Shown here piece after piece: positions 14,906 through 15,209 of a stretch of 15,209 nucleotides of DNA. Numbering within the stretch: the first letter of the stretch is position 1; every line of letters starts with the position of its first letter. Origin of the DNA: an uncultured Chloroflexota bacterium (GTDB lineage Bacteria > Chloroflexota > Limnocylindria > Limnocylindrales > CSP1-4); NCBI GenBank assembly GCA_903924005.1, contig CAIXZV010000522.1, forward strand, positions 1 through 15,209. Direction: 5' to 3'. A program made the position numbers and the translations under genes. A model generated the notes under the pieces. The model saw nothing but the letters and a program-made list of their open reading frames with translations, was not told where the DNA came from and did not search any database.

Positions 14906-15209
14906 ATGAGCCGCCCGCGCCTTGTCGTACACGCCCATTTCTACCAGCCATCGCGGGTCAACCCGTTCACCGGCGAGACCCCGCCTGACGCGTCGGCCGC
15001 ACCCGCCCGTGACTGGGCGGCGCGGATCACCGCCGACTGCTACAAACCAAACGCGGCGTCAGGCGCGCTTGCGCACGCGTCGTGGGACCTTGGGCCAACG
15101 CTTGGGTCCTACCTCGCAGACGCGGCGCCAGAGGTGCTTGCGGACTTTGCCGCGTCCGACCGGGCGGGTGGCGGCCGCAACCACGGGCCGGCAATCGCGC
15201 AGACCTACC
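14906..15209 (+). CDS. GH57-family protein, DUF3536 type, N-terminal part, truncated at window edge
   Basis: 101 complete codons from the ATG at 14906 run off the window. The translation opens MSRPRLVVHAHFYQPSRVNP then FTGETPPDASAAPARDW, followed by AARITADCYKPNA, DLGPTLGSYL and GPAIAQTY. The H-x-H-F-Y-Q-P...N-P(F/W)-T start, the A-x-D-C/E-C-Y-(R/K)-P-N-A and the later AIAQ.Y match the second, DUF3536-bearing branch of GH57 glycosidases, whose substrate and activity are poorly defined. It begins 34 bases after the preceding GH57 gene on the same strand and likely belongs to the same operon, pointing to a role in the alpha-glucan block. The ribosome-binding site is weak (GGAC upstream). Catalytic residues lie beyond the edge. 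Confidence 0.85.
   Translation, partial: MSRPRLVVHAHFYQPSRVNPFTGETPPDASAAPARDWAARITADCYKPNAASGALAHASWDLGPTLGSYLADAAPEVLADFAASDRAGGGRNHGPAIAQTY

Noticed and set aside
1..15209. CRISPR array, rRNA or complete insertion sequence
   Set aside because: No regularly spaced direct repeats, no rRNA-like stretch and no transposase motif were seen on either strand.

Overview
This window is chromosome-like DNA from a high-GC bacterium. The glycogen genes (a DUF3417-type GT35 phosphorylase beside two GH57 enzymes), an LLM-class presumed F420-dependent oxidoreductase and a sortase-fold protein would suit a Chloroflexota-like (for example Limnocylindria-like) or actinobacterial metagenome bin. This is an impression from gene content and composition; no marker gene settles the taxonomy.

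Layout. (1) 1-1675, very GC-rich: the C-terminal end of a nucleotidyltransferase-like protein on the plus strand converges on a minus-strand pair, a replication-relaxation-like winged-helix protein and a short basic protein overlapping it by 4 bases. (2) 1676-3017: no intact gene. The minus strand from 3017 to about 2460 carries what looks like a frameshifted remnant of a SAF/CpaB-like protein, cut off exactly at the stop codon of the next gene. (3) 3018-5543, clearly lower GC: a minus-strand run of three exported proteins, transcribed in the order caspase-like candidate, PepSY-like protein, amino-acid-type solute-binding lipoprotein. (4) 5544-6427: gene-poor. (5) 6428-6477: a tRNA-Gly(UCC) relic with an internal deletion. 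(6) 6499-8704: a minus-strand operon of a two-ACT-domain protein, a sortase-fold protein with Ser at the usual catalytic Cys position, and an LLM-class oxidoreductase. (7) 8872-15209: a glycogen block, with glycogen synthase (glgA) transcribed to the left from a 96-base divergent promoter region, and alpha-glucan phosphorylase, a GH57 4-alpha-glucanotransferase/amylase and the start of a second GH57 (DUF3536-type) protein transcribed to the right.

How the genes work together. GlgA extends alpha-1,4-glucan from a nucleotide-sugar donor. The phosphorylase releases glucose-1-phosphate, and the GH57 enzyme reshuffles or trims the short chains that the phosphorylase cannot use. No branching enzyme or GlgC is recognised here, although the truncated GH57 at the right edge could matter. 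The lower-GC block (3) is the most unusual part: a secreted candidate with the His and Gly-Cys signature of caspase-like proteins is followed after a few bases by a secreted PepSY protein, a domain type known from protease propeptides. The mosaic of base composition, the relic genes and the tRNA relic suggest that the left 6.5 kb has been rearranged, whereas the right 8.7 kb looks like stable core metabolism.
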